A stretch of 64,000 bases of DNA from Epiperipatus broadwayi (lineage: Eukaryota > Onychophora > Udeonychophora > Euonychophora > Peripatidae), in NCBI GenBank assembly GCA_028023455.1, contig JAQFVV010000509.1:186001-250000 (forward strand). Reading direction: 5' to 3'. The position numbers and the translations under genes are program-made. Of the stretch, positions 11,128-22,329 are shown one piece after another. Each line of letters starts with the position of its first letter. Position 1 is the stretch's first letter. A model generated the notes under the pieces. The model was not told where the DNA came from. It did not search any database and worked only from the letters and a program-made list of their open reading frames with translations.

Positions 11128-13310
11128 TGTGACAGTCAGATGATGTATGTTGATTTAACCCAGTTCGAATACTAGGCGAAAGTACCTCAAGGCCAACCAT
11201 ACGCGAGATATTAAATCAAGAATACTATGGACCTCTGCCCTATTCGTCTAGTCTCGAAGCTATTATGAACCGAACAACACTATCTGAGCCACACATAAAT
11301 TATTTTTCAACCGGCCACAAAGCTTAGCAACAGCGGAAGAGACATGGACGGGAAATCCTAAGGAGCTAAATAGTTAAATGTGCAAAAGTACTAAGAAATA
11401 TGTGTTTTGCGTTATGCGTGCCTGGATCATTGAAAAGTAAAATAAAGCATTATATAATTAAGAAACTCAAGCTTTTTATAGTTAAATCATGTTTAATTAA
11501 TGACTTTAATAATATGACTAATGATATAATGGCCTCCGCTATTCCTCTAAATTAATGAAACAAACTAATTAGACAATAAAAACGGATTAATAGGTTTGCG
11601 GTCTAAATCTTTTCCCAATTTTAATAAAATTGTCAACTCGATCTTCTCGATAAAGTACGATAAAAAAAAAAAATCTTTCGCAAAGCATTTCTAATTGCTT
11701 TGCGCTAAAAACAGTGTTCAAAAATTATTTAAAACGTATATAGTTAAATCAGGTATACGTAAAGCTAATGGCGGAAAAAAGAGGCGTTATCAAAGAGATC
11801 AAGTTGGCACACAAAAGAACCTGGCTCGTATTTAATTAACAAACATAAATAAAATTGGAAAGAGATTTTACTGAACAAAAATTAACTATTAAACTTAACC
11901 GCAATGGGATATTAAATATTTACACAGGTTAGTAAGGAAGAATAGCGAAGGGAAAAAGGTTAAATATAGATAGATGATCACACAATATGTATATTTAAGG
12001 TTAGTCTAATACAAATGGTTACATCAACAAATACATATAAATTCACTGAAGCAATTAGAACAAAAATGAACAAAAGGTAGCATAAGAAATAGTTCAATAG
12101 AGGAGATACGATTACCGTCCTTTTTCCTTGGTCATGTTCCCTACGGCGTTCGTGGCTTGATCCGACCGTCGAGATGTAATTGTCCGGACAATGAAAATAT
12201 GTAGTATGGTTTCACGAAAAGTTCTCCAGACACGGCACAGAGTTCAGATGACTATTGAGTGAATATTAAGGCATTTTGAATGGTATTCCGGAACCTCGGC
12301 GATAGGCAAAGCTATTTATTTGCCTAGCCGAGCATAGTAGAATCTATCAAACTTATATAATTTTTAGCTTGAGCAGGTTCAAATTTCTTCATGATTTGTA
12401 GACAACAGTTGTAGACTTTTGGGAATAAAATCACGAACAAAATCTGTGAATGCACCTTTCGATAGCAAAATTGGAAAGAATCACCTTCACAAGGAAAATC
12501 AGAATCAACTGAATCCTTCAAAAGGAAAAATCTGAATATGTGAATTCTTCAAAAAGAAAAATCTGAATGCACCTTGCAATAGCAAAATCTGAAAGAATCA
12601 CCTTCACGAGGAAAATCAGAATCAACTGAATCCTTCAAAAGGAAAAATCTGAATACTGTGAATTCTTCAAAAAGAAAAATCTGAATAATCAATCTTTTGT
12701 TCTCCCTTCTATTTATACCCTCTCTGTCAGCTACCTTCTATTGTTTGTATGATCTGAGATCTTGATAAGCCTCCCCATGCTCCTTTGTTTCAAAGCAACA
12801 CTTTCTAAAAATAACTTTAACTTTTTTACTCTAACTTTCTTACTTCAAAGTTTGAATTCTCTTAATTAAAAGAAAGAAAGAGAAGGCCATCTTTAATTAC
12901 ACTTGAATGGCTCACTAATTAAAACTATACATTCTTTTAGAAAATGTTGGCAGGCTTATCTCAAAATCAAATCATACTAAATATTTTAACAAAATTTTAA
13001 CAACAATATATTATTATTTTTTTATAGTAGAATAAGCATTTTATTTCAGCAGAATTTTGCATTAACTCATATATATACGCTAGATGTATATATATGTTTG
13101 ACTAATAGGTTAAGCACTTTTTCTTAATAGAATGAAATTTATTTAAAACAAAATATTTAAATGTCATACACATTTAATAAGCATAATTATTTTTAACTCT
13201 AATGCAAAACCCTGCTGATATTGAACTATAAACTTAATTTAGGTCTACAATACTAATTAAGTTTATAGGAAGATGTGAAGCATGGATTGGACTTCAGATC
13301 CATTGCTTCA
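11128..13310 (+). mobile_element. Solo long terminal repeat (about 2.2 kb), copy 1
   Basis: A homologous sequence lies at 57620-59642 in the same orientation. Both start with TGTGACAGTCAGATGATGTA (TATGACAG in copy 2) and end ATCCATTGCTTCA, giving TG...CA-type termini. Copy 1 is flanked by the 4-bp repeat atac (11124-11127 and 13311-13314); the flanking match can be extended to tcaatac, so the exact boundary is slightly ambiguous. No primer binding site, gag or pol lies next to it, so this is read as a solo LTR, probably Ty3/Gypsy-like given the short target duplication. The sequence is CpG-richer than its surroundings. It includes a TATA-like tatttatacc near 12711 in the + orientation, which would suit an LTR promoter. 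Family assignment is inference. Confidence 0.7.
12451..12684. repeat. 117-bp tandem duplication inside LTR copy 1
   Basis: Units 12451-12567 and 12568-12684 both run tgcacctt...aatcaccttcac...aaaagaaaaatctgaat. LTR copy 2 has only a shortened version (58970-59030). This accounts for most of the length difference between the two LTRs. Confidence 0.8.
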
Positions 13311-13314
13311 ATAC

Positions 13315-13909
13315 GTATACAAAATATTAAATATAATTATAAAAGATATTTTTAATTTAAAGCCTGATAATATCTATAATGGTAAGATCTTACTATGTGA
13401 AATAATTAAACAGTTCTAAAACATGGTTTCCTGCAGATATTGTTCTTTTAAAATATTTCCAGATGTCTTCCCTAATTCTTCCAAAGAGGGTAGTTATTCC
13501 CCTGATACACTGGTGATGTTAGATAGTAAATACAGTAGCAGTGGTGACATTAGATATCATTAGGTCTTTAGGCACTTTCTGCTCCTTTCTTCATGGCATT
13601 ACTAAAGCAGCAGCAATGATGCTTTTAGCAAATTTCTGCATTCGTTTCTGGATCCAATTGTATTTTCCAGATGTTTTGGCTGCTATAGCTTTTAATTATC
13701 TAGCCACACATGGTAGATGGATTTCTGCTTGATAAAATCAGCATACTTGCTATTATAAGTGAAGTATTGAAAAATACTAAAAAATAATAGATATAGCGGT
13801 AGTCTAACCTGATGTACATGATGGTTGCTAGAGGTGCTGTTTCTGTGTTAGCACACAGAACATACAGGGTAGGGGCCTTGAAAGCAGAAATGCTTCTTCC
13901 AGCCGCTAG
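13315..13909. other. AT-rich sequence, nothing recognised
   Basis: No exon was identified. A gctaggtggcgctgtt motif at about 13905-13920 abuts the LINE that follows, and a related ctaggtggcgctgatt lies at about 15294-15308 after the LINE. It may be target or neighbouring-repeat sequence. Confidence 0.4.
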
Positions 13910-15260
13910 GTGGCGCTGTTAACCATGCGTAAGCACAGTGCAGAAAGAAGAGAAGATATGGATATTATGTTGAGGACATGTGCAAGGGTGGGTAAAGAGA
14001 TTGGGATTAAATTTAGTGAAGAAAAATCAAATATAATGATGGTTAATACTGGGGAAAGAAAGGATGTAGTTTTTTTATTGAGGGATATAAAGTTAAGTGT
14101 GGTGGATAGATATAGGTATTTGGGAATCATCTTATGTAATCAGGAAAATTGCTTGGTTGAATGGGAGAAAAAATTGGTAAATGAAGCAAAGAAAAGAAAA
14201 GGTTTGGTAAAGAAACTAACAGTATTTTCATATAATAAATATGATGTAGCTAGAATTGTATGGAAGGGGGTTGCAATAGCAGGGTTAACATATGGTAATG
14301 ATGCATTATGTGTTAGTAAAAGGATTTTAGATTATTTAGAGAAAGTACAAAGGGGAGTAGGAAGACATGCATTAGATGCAGAGATGTGGATAGCAAAGGA
14401 GGCAATTCAAGAAGAAATGGGATGGTCAAGTTTCTATATGAGAGACACAAAAAGTAAAATGAAAATGTTTGGTAGGTTGCAGTTTATGGATAGTAAAAGA
14501 ATAGCCAAAATAGTGTTTAATTGGGTTATGAATAAAGGGCAGGTAACAAGATGGGTGAGAAAGGTAATGCGGTATGCAAAAGATTTGGATAAAGAATTTA
14601 TATCGGTATACTTGTATAAAAGGTGGATGATTGTGTTAGGAGGATTGTTGAGTGTTATAGTGGTAAGAAATGGGATAAAAGAATAGAAGCATTAATAAAA
14701 AATAGGGAGTTGGAGAGATGGAGAAGTAGTATGGAGGGTAAGAAGAGTTTAAATATATATAGAAGTAAACGGTATATTGGAAGCGAGTTAATTTATGATA
14801 ATAGTAAGGAAAGAAGTTTATTGTTTAAGGCTTGAACAGGATCTTTAGCAACAAGAGAATATACATGTAAATGGAAAACTATGGGTGATTTAGCGTACAA
14901 ATTGTGTAAGGAAGGTATAGAAAATATTAGGCATCTGTTGATTGAATGTAAATGCTTGAAAGCAGAAAGGGTACAGATAATGAAGTTATGGGAGAATAGG
15001 TATGCACAAAGTGACAATACAGAAAGTGAGTTAGTAGTTTTTATGCTGGTTTGCGAAAAGATAAGGGGGATTTAGATTTAAAGGCCATAGAGTTGACAAA
15101 GATTATGATGTGGAAATGGGATGGGGCAGAATATGGGAAGACTTAGAGTGGGGAATGGAAAATAAAGTGGCTAACAGGTTTATCTGGGCATAGTTGCTGA
15201 GATATTCTTGACTTCGTTTAAGGAAAAGCCAAATACATCACAACACATCACAGGAACCCT
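13910..15260 (+). pseudogene. 5'-truncated non-LTR retrotransposon (LINE), post-RT region
   Basis: A frame from 13910 to 14686 reads the end of the RT (EIGIKFSEEKSNIMMVN, then RYRYLGIIL) and the thumb/connection region. A frameshift near 14640 moves to a second frame (CYSGKKWDKRIEALIKN ... LIYDNSKERSLLFKA, then a stop). The third part gives TGSLATREYTCKWK and LCKEGIENIRHLLIECKCL. The last motif resembles the CxxC/H/C zinc-binding tail found after the RT of several LINE clades. The catalytic FADD box lies upstream of the truncation and is missing. The 3' end is an acatcacaacacatcac-rich tail. A second copy lies on the - strand at 53805-54465. The element is dead: it has a frameshift and a stop and is 5' truncated. 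Confidence 0.85.
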
Positions 15261-15554
15261 CCACAAGCTAGCTGCCTGGCAACTACCAAGAACCTAGGTG
15301 GCGCTGATTGCCGTAAACACATCTAGCTTACGTGTCGTCTCCTATCAGCACTACCAAGATTCTAGCCCACTACGTGGCGCTGTTTCTCCACGTTACACAC
15401 GGAAAAACAACATGGCAAATACCTGTTTGATAGCATTTATGTACATAGTACTTAACATGGAATCACTGCAACACCGCTTCTTGAGTTGGCTTTAGATAAA
15501 ACTAGAGTAAACTAGACTATATTGTTAATAAAAAAAGAGATATCACAAAATGTG

Positions 15555-17322
15555 TATAAGGGTTCTATCAAGAATTATACAGCAATGAAGAACAAGAAAA
15601 AGTATTTCCTATAACTATTATATCTTCTGAATTGCCCCAAGTTTAAATAAAGAAGTGAGAAATGGAATTAATTCTGAGGAGAAAGGGAACGTTCCAGGTA
15701 ACGATGGAATTATAACTGATATCTTATTCGCCAACATTTGTAAATATATCAGTACAAAATACTATAATTTAATGACTATTTTGTCAATAGTTAAATATTT
15801 TTATCATTGACAACTACAGTCAGCTGAGAATCTATAAAATAAAATATCTCAAATTACTTAAAACAAAATTATTTAATCACTACTACACAGTGTAAAATGC
15901 CTTCAATTTCTTTAATTATTTTATAACAAGGTTTAAAAATAAAATATTTACGTAATTCTAAAATTAATATCATCAAAATATTTTACACATTAGAAACAAA
16001 TCATTTATTATTTATTTCACATCAAGATAAACAATAAAATCATAAACGCAATTGAGCCTTACGTTCCAAGTTATATCAAAAATTATTTGTAGCTGCATAA
16101 AGCACATTTAGACACTATATATATATTGTAACCTAAAGTTTAGATCACAATCAGATAGGAGCAGGTGAAGAAATAGAAAAATTGTTGGTAAAGTTATATA
16201 CTAAATGTTTAAATGATAAAGATGTACCAAATGATTGGAATAATGCAATACTGTATAAATATTTTGAAAGAAAATATTAGAAATCACAGACCTATCAGTC
16301 TTTTATCAGTTCTATACAAAATTTTTACCAAAATAATTACAATTAATCTACAGCAAACTTTGGATTTTAACCAAACAAAAGAACAAACTGGATTTAAAAG
16401 TGGTTTTAGAATACTGAATCATATCCAAGTATAGAAGTTATAGACAATGCCCAATGAATATAAGTTACCATTATACTTTGGATTTGTAGATTATGAAAAG
16501 ACATTTGATTCTATAAGTATTTCTTCAGTGATTAAAGCATTGGATCATCAAGGAGTAGATCTAGAATAGGGTCATATTTTGAAGAATATTTATAAAAATG
16601 CGACAACAATGATTAGATTACATAATGATGCTAGGAAGATTAACACTGAGAAGGGTGTAAGACAGGGTGATTCCAGTTTTCCAAAACTTTTACAACAGTT
16701 TGCAAGAAGTATTTTTTGGATTAAAATGGGAAGCTAAGGGAGTAAAAGTAAATGAAGATTATTTTAATCATCTAAATTTTGCAGATGATGTACTTGTTTT
16801 TGCAAATAATGCTTTAGGCTTAAGGAAATGGTGCAAGAATTATCAGATGAAAGTAAGAAAGTAGGATTAAAGGTAAAAGTTAAGAAGACTAAGGTAAAGT
16901 TCAATAAATTTTCTAAAAAGAAAATAAAAGATTAATAATGATGAGTTAGAAAAAGTTAAAAGTTGTAAATATCTTGGTCAAATTATTACTACAGATGAAA
17001 ACATAATGGATGAAATTAATCATAGTATTAAACTTGGTTGGATGCTTTTGGCAGAAATAACTTGATACTAAAAGGAAATATACCTATATGTTTGAAAAGA
17101 GTTTTATTAAATGTGTGTTGGACTCGATATATTGTATGAAAAGTTGAAAGCTTAAAATGAATTTCAAAAGATTGTAAAAGACCTAGAAATAATATACATG
17201 TAAGATGGATGCATGAAATAAGGAAATAGGCTGGTGTGATGTGGAGAACATAGAGATTGGAGAAGATGGATTGAGCTTGGAGGGATCTTCATCCTGCAGT
17301 TGATGGCTAATGGTTAAAAATG
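15555..17322 (+). pseudogene. RTE-clade LINE, degraded RT-bearing copy
   Basis: Recognisable RT blocks occur in order but in shifting frames: GNVPGNDGIITDI (15685-15725); NHRPISLLSVLYKIFTKII (16280-16345); TKEQTGFKSGF (16375-16410); FVDYEKTFDS-like (about 16485); KGVRQGDS (about 16655); HLNFADDVLVFANNA (16770-16815), which holds the catalytic FADD; and KRPRN..VRWMHEI-like tail sequence (17170-17220). The order and wording match RTE/BovB-type ORF2. There are many stops and frameshifts. An unrelated insertion of about 430 bp (15722-16155) splits the early RT. The copy ends in an ATGATGAT-type tail at about 17318-17328, into which a SINE is inserted. Confidence 0.85.
15722..16155. mobile_element. 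Unclassified insertion within the RTE LINE
   Basis: The LINE reading GNDGIITDI stops at about 15724, and the expected continuation (AGEEIEKLLVKLYTKCLND) starts at about 16157. The intervening ~430 bp is very AT-rich and non-coding. It contains tatatatatattgtaacc near its right end. No clear terminal repeats or target duplication could be fixed by eye. Confidence 0.6.
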
Positions 17323-17334
17323 ATGATATTGTTT

Positions 17335-17427
17335 TTTTTCTCATGTGTCATAGCATCAGCTGGGAAGCGAACCCGCTAACCTGGGATAACTGCTTTAAAT
17401 TAGCTGTTGCTGACCTCTCGACCACCA
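17335..17427 (-). mobile_element. tRNA-derived SINE with target-site duplication
   Basis: On the - strand it starts ggtggtcgagaggtcagcaa, continues to a B-box-like gggttcgcttccc, and ends atgctatgacacatgagaaa plus an A-rich tail. It is flanked by the 12-bp direct repeat atgatattgttt (17323-17334 and 17428-17439). The same family is on the + strand at 19291-19397, and a diverged copy lies at 24273-24360. Confidence 0.85.
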
Positions 17428-17574
17428 ATGATATTGTTTCTTTTAATTTACTCAAATTTAACATTGGTAATGGAACAATAATTTATTGATGATAGTGACA
17501 ATATATTTTAAATTATAATGTGGACAAGACAAGGTTAAGTCAATGAAATTTAAAAGATTGCTAAAAAACATCTT

Positions 17575-17970
17575 TGGAGCCAGAGTTACTAGGTTATCAA
17601 TCCGCTGCAGGTCTCTCCTAGTTTAAGCCAGTTACTCTGATACCTAGTATCTCTTCTCCATAATACACTAACAAACTTCCTTATTTCATCTATCCACCTT
17701 ACATATGGTCTCTTTCTAGATCTTTTATGGTCTCTTTCTAGATCTTTTACAATTTCTTCAAATCTAATTTAAAACTTCAACATCTCATCTAGCAATATTT
17801 CTGGCCCAGCTTCATTTCAGTATCTTAACAATTTCAATGACGTCAATGATACCTATTAACCAGATATTTCATTTTCATATCTTCTTGTTACTCTTAACAT
17901 TTCATTGAGTGGTCTGAAGTCTCTATAATAGTCTATAATGCTTTCTGATTAAGTGTATTGTAAAAGAAAC
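17575..17970 (-). pseudogene. RTE-clade LINE 3' end
   Basis: The reverse complement contains KDL...KRSRKRPYVRWIDEIRK-like coding, matching the RTE C-terminal pattern GKRxxGRPxxRWxDDI. A tttctagatcttttatggtc block is locally duplicated at about 17715-17750. Stops are frequent. Comparable 3' ends lie at 35755-36020 and 38400-38735, also on the - strand. Confidence 0.7.
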
Positions 17971-18474
17971 ACTTTGATTATACAAAGGGTTATAGTCATC
18001 CCTTCTCTCAGAAGTGGACTATTCCAGATTCTCTCTTATCTCATCGGATTAAGTATTGTTTACAGCTGGCCAATAGGTTGTACAGCTAAATATATAGCCA
18101 ATGATTAGTACAGATCAATAAGCAGTGATGATCACTGAATCCAAATGTTTTCAGTAAGGTCAGGGATCTGGCTATAAATAGTCAGCGTTTTGTGAGAATT
18201 GGGGAGAATGTCTGTCTAACCTACAAAGACAGTGTGTGTTCTGCCAGGGAAGCTCTGCTAACCTGAACAGCAGTAAGCATTCCCACGATAGCAATAAGCT
18301 ATTTTAAATGCAGCTAAGACTACTGTTGGCTTGAGGCAAGCTGTCTTGTACAGCTGGATGAGTCATTCCCTCTACTCATGAGGCAAGTTATCAGGTGTAG
18401 CTGGAAGCGGTAGCAAAAGCCAGAGTTTACGTTAATCTATAATATTCAATATTGTATATATTCTCTTTTCAAAA
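17971..18474. other. Unassigned sequence
   Basis: Slightly less AT-rich than its neighbours, with several short CAGCTG/AGCTGG motifs. No gene or bounded repeat was recognised. Confidence 0.4.
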
Positions 18475-18810
18475 CAAAGCAAAACTCTCCATATAGTAGT
18501 GCCATCTTGTGCTAACAAGAGCAATCAATGAATGCCAAAAGGCTTTTTATAAAATCCCTATCTAGTGCCTACTCATCCAATATCCCCAGACTAGTTTCTG
18601 GCTTGTGGCCTTCATCAGTGAGTCTGGGGATATTGGATGAGTAGGCACTAAATAGGGATTTTATGCACAAGCTTTCTGGCATCCATTGATTGCTCTTGTT
18701 AGCACAAGATGGCACTACTATATGGAGAGTTTTGCTTTGATTTGAATTGTTTAATAACAATTATTGTGCTAGTATGAGATAGTGATCTTGTGATGTTTAG
18801 TGGTTTATAT
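18475..18810. repeat. Family A foldback repeat, near-complete two-arm copy
   Basis: The left arm runs from aaagcaaaactctccatata through cctactcatccaatatcccc to gtggccttcatcagtgag. The right arm begins immediately with tctggggatattggatgag and ends ggagagttttgcttt. The outer terminus tgatcttgtgatgtttagtg is at about 18781-18800. The two arms are nearly perfect reverse complements. Confidence 0.92.
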
Positions 18811-19290
18811 ATTCTCTTGTATTACATATATTTGTAGATATAATAAAGATTATATTAATTGGTCTGACTTTATAAAGATTATATTAATTGTAACTCTGGT
18901 GTTTGTATTATTTTTCTGTAAGTTGGGTCTGTGATCTAGACCAAACACAATACAAAGAAAAGTTATAAATTTTCTCCTTGAAAACATTAAGCACAGCTAC
19001 CATATAGAAAAAGTATGCAAGGTCTAGGCTCTATAATGAATTTAGTGAACCTATTTGCATAACCCAAAATGAATTCTTGATCAAGGATCTCCTCCTCCCA
19101 AAACTACATTTTTGCTTGACTGAAGTTACATATGAATAATCACATAAATCTAAAAATAATAAATAAACAAAGCGGTTAAATTCTAATTTTTTGTTTATTG
19201 TTAAGGAGAACGAAACTGTTTAAACCTGGGAAATACATTTATCAGGGAGGTTGTCAAAGGTGGGCATTGATCGATTAAAAGATGAAAGCT

Positions 19291-19397
19291 GTCTTGCCTT
19301 GGTGGTCGAGAGGTCAGCGCGACTGCCTTGCACTTGCAGGCAGTTGCCCGGGTTGCGGGTTCGCGTCTCGGCCGATGCTATGACACTTTAAAAAAAA
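19291..19397 (+). mobile_element. tRNA-derived SINE, young copy with perfect target duplication
   Basis: The head gtcttgccttggtggtcgag holds an A-box-like segment. A B-box-like GGTTCGCGTCT sits at about 19358-19368. The tail gatgctatgacactttaaaa is poly-A-like. The 10-bp repeat gatgaaagct flanks it exactly (19281-19290 and 19398-19407), extending to 14 bp with the preceding AAAA. It is CpG-rich for this window, consistent with a recent insertion. It is not a functional tRNA gene. Confidence 0.92.
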
Positions 19398-19407
19398 GAT
19401 GAAAGCT

Positions 19408-20044
19408 TCAGTGTTCTTGTTAATCAATCAGTGATTATAGTTTTCAAGAAAGTTATTGTTCAAAAACAATCAGATTTAAATTAAATTTTATATTTATGAG
19501 CGACTTGAATGCATCACGCCACCATGATGTTTATATATTTTATTGGCTTGTATGGAGAAATTTTAACAATGTGGATGTATTTTGTAGATAAATGTCTGTA
19601 TAAAATTATTTCAATTTCAACGTGAAAACGTTAGAGGCTCGATAATATAGGGCAAGCACTTCTTTTTAATTAGAAAGAACTTTTACTTGTATAAACAGTA
19701 AACACGTTATATAATATTAGTTATAAAACGTACATTTTGATGCATCTCTATCAATATTTTATGCCAATAACCGTGTAACTTATATTTTATCATTAAATTC
19801 CACTTAGTCTAAATATTTTGAATTTAAAAAAAAAAATATTTTGAACATGTTTAATGTCAACAAGTTAGTTTAAGAAATATACACATAAACTAATCCTCCA
19901 GCAGAATGACTTGCAAATTTCACAATAATTATTTATTGACAAATTTATACTGTAGATAATCGCCTGCGATTTTGGACAAGTAAAAATCTAGATAATGGGA
20001 AAATTCGAAAAAATAACCATTAACAAAAATAATTTAATACTGAA
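19408..20044. other. AT-rich sequence upstream of the IDH1-like gene
   Basis: No repeat or exon was recognised. It contains scattered ACGT/CG dinucleotides (for example caacgtgaaaacgttagagg at 19619-19638). It may hold upstream regulatory sequence, but nothing can be assigned. Confidence 0.4.
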
Positions 20045-20164
20045 AAATCTCACGTGATACAAGATCTACGCATGCGCAATCATTGCAATTTAATTTAAAG
20101 TCCAGTACGGTGGTATTTACGGTGGCAGAAGGATTTAAAAATCTTAACATAGAAATAAAAAAAT
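20045..20164 (+). promoter_or_regulatory. Putative promoter / 5'UTR of IDH1-like gene
   Basis: Immediately upstream of the start codon are a CACGTG E-box (20051-20056) and TACGCATGCGCA (about 20068-20079). The latter matches the NRF-1 consensus YGCGCAYGCGCR at 11 of 12 positions. NRF-1 sites are typical of TATA-less promoters of metabolic and mitochondrial-function genes. No TATA box is evident. The stretch gtacggtggtatttacggtg is also CpG-bearing. The transcription start is not determinable from sequence alone. Confidence 0.55.
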
Positions 20165-20330
20165 ATGGGAAAAATTTCTGGTATAAAAATCTGCCTGTTT
20201 TTTTTTTTTTTTTAAATACAAATCTTTAGATTTGTTCTTAATTTTGAATGAAGTTTAGTTTATGTTATATTATTTATGTCTGATTTTCAGGTGGACCCGT
20301 GGTTGAAATTCTTGGTGATGAAATGACCCG
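20165..20330 (+). CDS. IDH1: Isocitrate dehydrogenase [NADP], cytosolic-type, N-terminal coding exons 1 and 2 (partial gene)
   Basis: Exon 1 is 20165-20180 (ATG GGA AAA ATT TCT G), followed by a GT donor (gtataa). Intron 1 is 20181-20290 (110 nt), with a long T tract and a tgattttcag acceptor. Exon 2 is 20291-20330 (40 nt), followed by a strong gtaagt donor. The joined reading is MGKISGGPVVEILGDEMTR, with the last Arg codon split after CG. This matches the N-terminus of NADP-dependent IDH, in which a short KISGG-type leader is followed by the conserved PVVExxGDEMTR segment. The enzyme oxidatively decarboxylates isocitrate to 2-oxoglutarate and makes NADPH. The absence of a targeting presequence favours the cytosolic or peroxisomal isoform over the mitochondrial one. 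Reading through the donor meets a stop at once (CGG TAA), which supports splicing. Exon 3 onwards was not found in the window. Confidence 0.85.
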
Positions 20331-20334
20331 GTAA

Positions 20335-22316
20335 GTTTAATTTTAAACAATATAGTTCTGTAAAAAAATAAATGTTCCTATTTATAATTTTTATTCTAAA
20401 TGAATATGTTTTATGGATTTAGTTTTAATGTTAGTTTATTCGTCTTTAATTTTGACCAGATTAATTCAAAGTACATTCTTCGACCTTTTTTTATTATTTT
20501 ATTTCGTTACTTTGAAAATAAATTTTTTATTAACGCCCATTATTTGTAGGAAAAATATTATGTCTATGAATCCTTGTTTGTTTGTTTTTTTTTGCATGGA
20601 AACTAAATTTAATCTCATCAAAATCTTTACTGATATAAATCTGGACGTAGTATTAAAGGGCATTATTTCATTCGTTTGTATGTTACCATTATTTCTTTTT
20701 CTGAGTTTAATTTTAGTTTACCTGTTACTACCATATATCAGTTATTACCCGTTCAGTGTTTAGACATAGTCTGGCGAATGTCTTCATTTCACAAAAGAGT
20801 ATACTTAGGTTAAATTTGGAATAAAGCAAAATTTTGTTTGTTTATATATTTTTTAAATATTCAGTTGCTTTTGTCGTTTAATTATTACACAGATATGTAG
20901 TATAAGGTTCTGCCCAAACCCTTTCACCATTTCCATGAAGATTCACAACCTTTGTTATAGTAATCAACATATGTATAAAAAGCAAAATCTTATTAAAATT
21001 AAGACAGGCGCCAGAACTGAGACCGAACCTTCTTAAGTTAGATATCAATTACTACGCCACGAAGAAGTTATTTCTCTAGATTGTTTGCACCCAACTTGCG
21101 AAAAAAACTCTTCATATCCACCACGTTTTATATCGTTTATTGTCATGAGTGATTATTTGCTCGAAAAATATTATTGATAGATAATTACAAAAGCCCAAAG
21201 GTTTATCCTCTTTGAGCTGAATATTTAAGATGTCTACAATTAACCAAAATAAAAGTATTATTTAAATTAGCGCCCCTGTAGGCCAGTCGGGAAAAACATT
21301 GGTTTATTCGGATCATATTTGTATCTTCTATTTAGAGGATATTAGATTGTATACCAGGATGTGTATAATTGCTGCTTTACTACTTTAACAAATATGTTTT
21401 TTAGATAATTTTAAATAGTTCTAACCACTAAATCAATTTCTCATCTCCATGCACTCATTAAAAATGGGATAGTTTTCATTATCTAACTTTGATTATGATA
21501 TGGAGTCATAATAACATCTTTCCTTGATCTTGGTACTGTTGTTCAGTTGTATGGGTTTACAAAAAGTTTGCTTTTTTTGAATGGCTAATTATACTTTTGA
21601 GATTAGACTCCTAAGAGAACCTGTCAGTAACCAGGATCTGATAAGGTAATTATTTTTGTTCATAAAATACACTAACATCATTTTAAATGTCCAAACTGAA
21701 GACATTTTTTTCCTAGATCAGGAATGGAATCAACTTTTACAAGCTTTGCTTTTCTCTTAGAGAGCCATATATGTATTAAGATATACTTGAAATTTCTACT
21801 CCACTATACATACAATCATGAAACGTATGAATAAAGACATCCAAAAAAGACAACCCTTAAGATGTTTATTTTGTGCTGAATCAGCCAGGTTTCTATCATA
21901 TTTTTGATTTTTCGGTATTTATGAATATTAAATTATTATACTTTGATTTACAATTCCCAAACTTTTTATACTTTTAACTTTGCAAACAACTATCTCAGCT
22001 CAATAGAACGTGTAATGGAATGAACGTTTTAAGTATACTTATAAAAGATATTAGATATTACCCATGAAAAAAAAAAGTAAAGAGATGAAGTTGAGTTATT
22101 TCATGTGTTTATATATAAAATTAATTTTTAATTAAGGTTTAAAGTTTCTTTTGGGTTATGGATAATCTCTAATTTAATAAATAGTAATAATCATTAAGGT
22201 ATTAATTTAAAGTAGATAGTGTCAAAGTTATATTAGAAAGTAACATGTACAAATCAAAATATATATATTGTGAAGGGGTTCAAATTTATATATAAAGTTA
22301 AGTAACTAAAATAGCC
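20335..22316. other. AT-rich intron sequence, no bounded element
   Basis: Contains a 116-codon open frame at 20413-20763 rich in Leu/Phe/Ile codons. This is what T-rich DNA produces by chance, with no domain likeness. A CpG-bearing patch sits at 20990-21070, and tagcgcccctgtaggcca at about 21270-21287. No gene is supported. Confidence 0.45.
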
Positions 22317-22329
22317 TTTACAATATCTA

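Noticed and set aside
14623-15075. Separate small genes after the 258-codon frame
   Set aside because: They are continuations of one LINE ORF in other frames after frameshifts.
19291-19397. Functional tRNA gene
   Set aside because: A- and B-box-like segments are present, but the sequence does not fold as a full cloverleaf, ends in a poly-A-like tail and is flanked by target duplications. It is a SINE.
20413-20763. 116-codon + strand open frame rich in Leu/Ile/Phe, looking like a membrane protein
   Set aside because: It lies just after the IDH exon 2 donor in T-rich intron DNA. The hydrophobic composition follows from T-rich codons. There is no domain, splice or homology signal.
21265-21290. 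Second CTCF-like motif (tagcgcccctgtaggcca)
   Set aside because: On the - strand it is one G short of the core spacing, so the match is weak.
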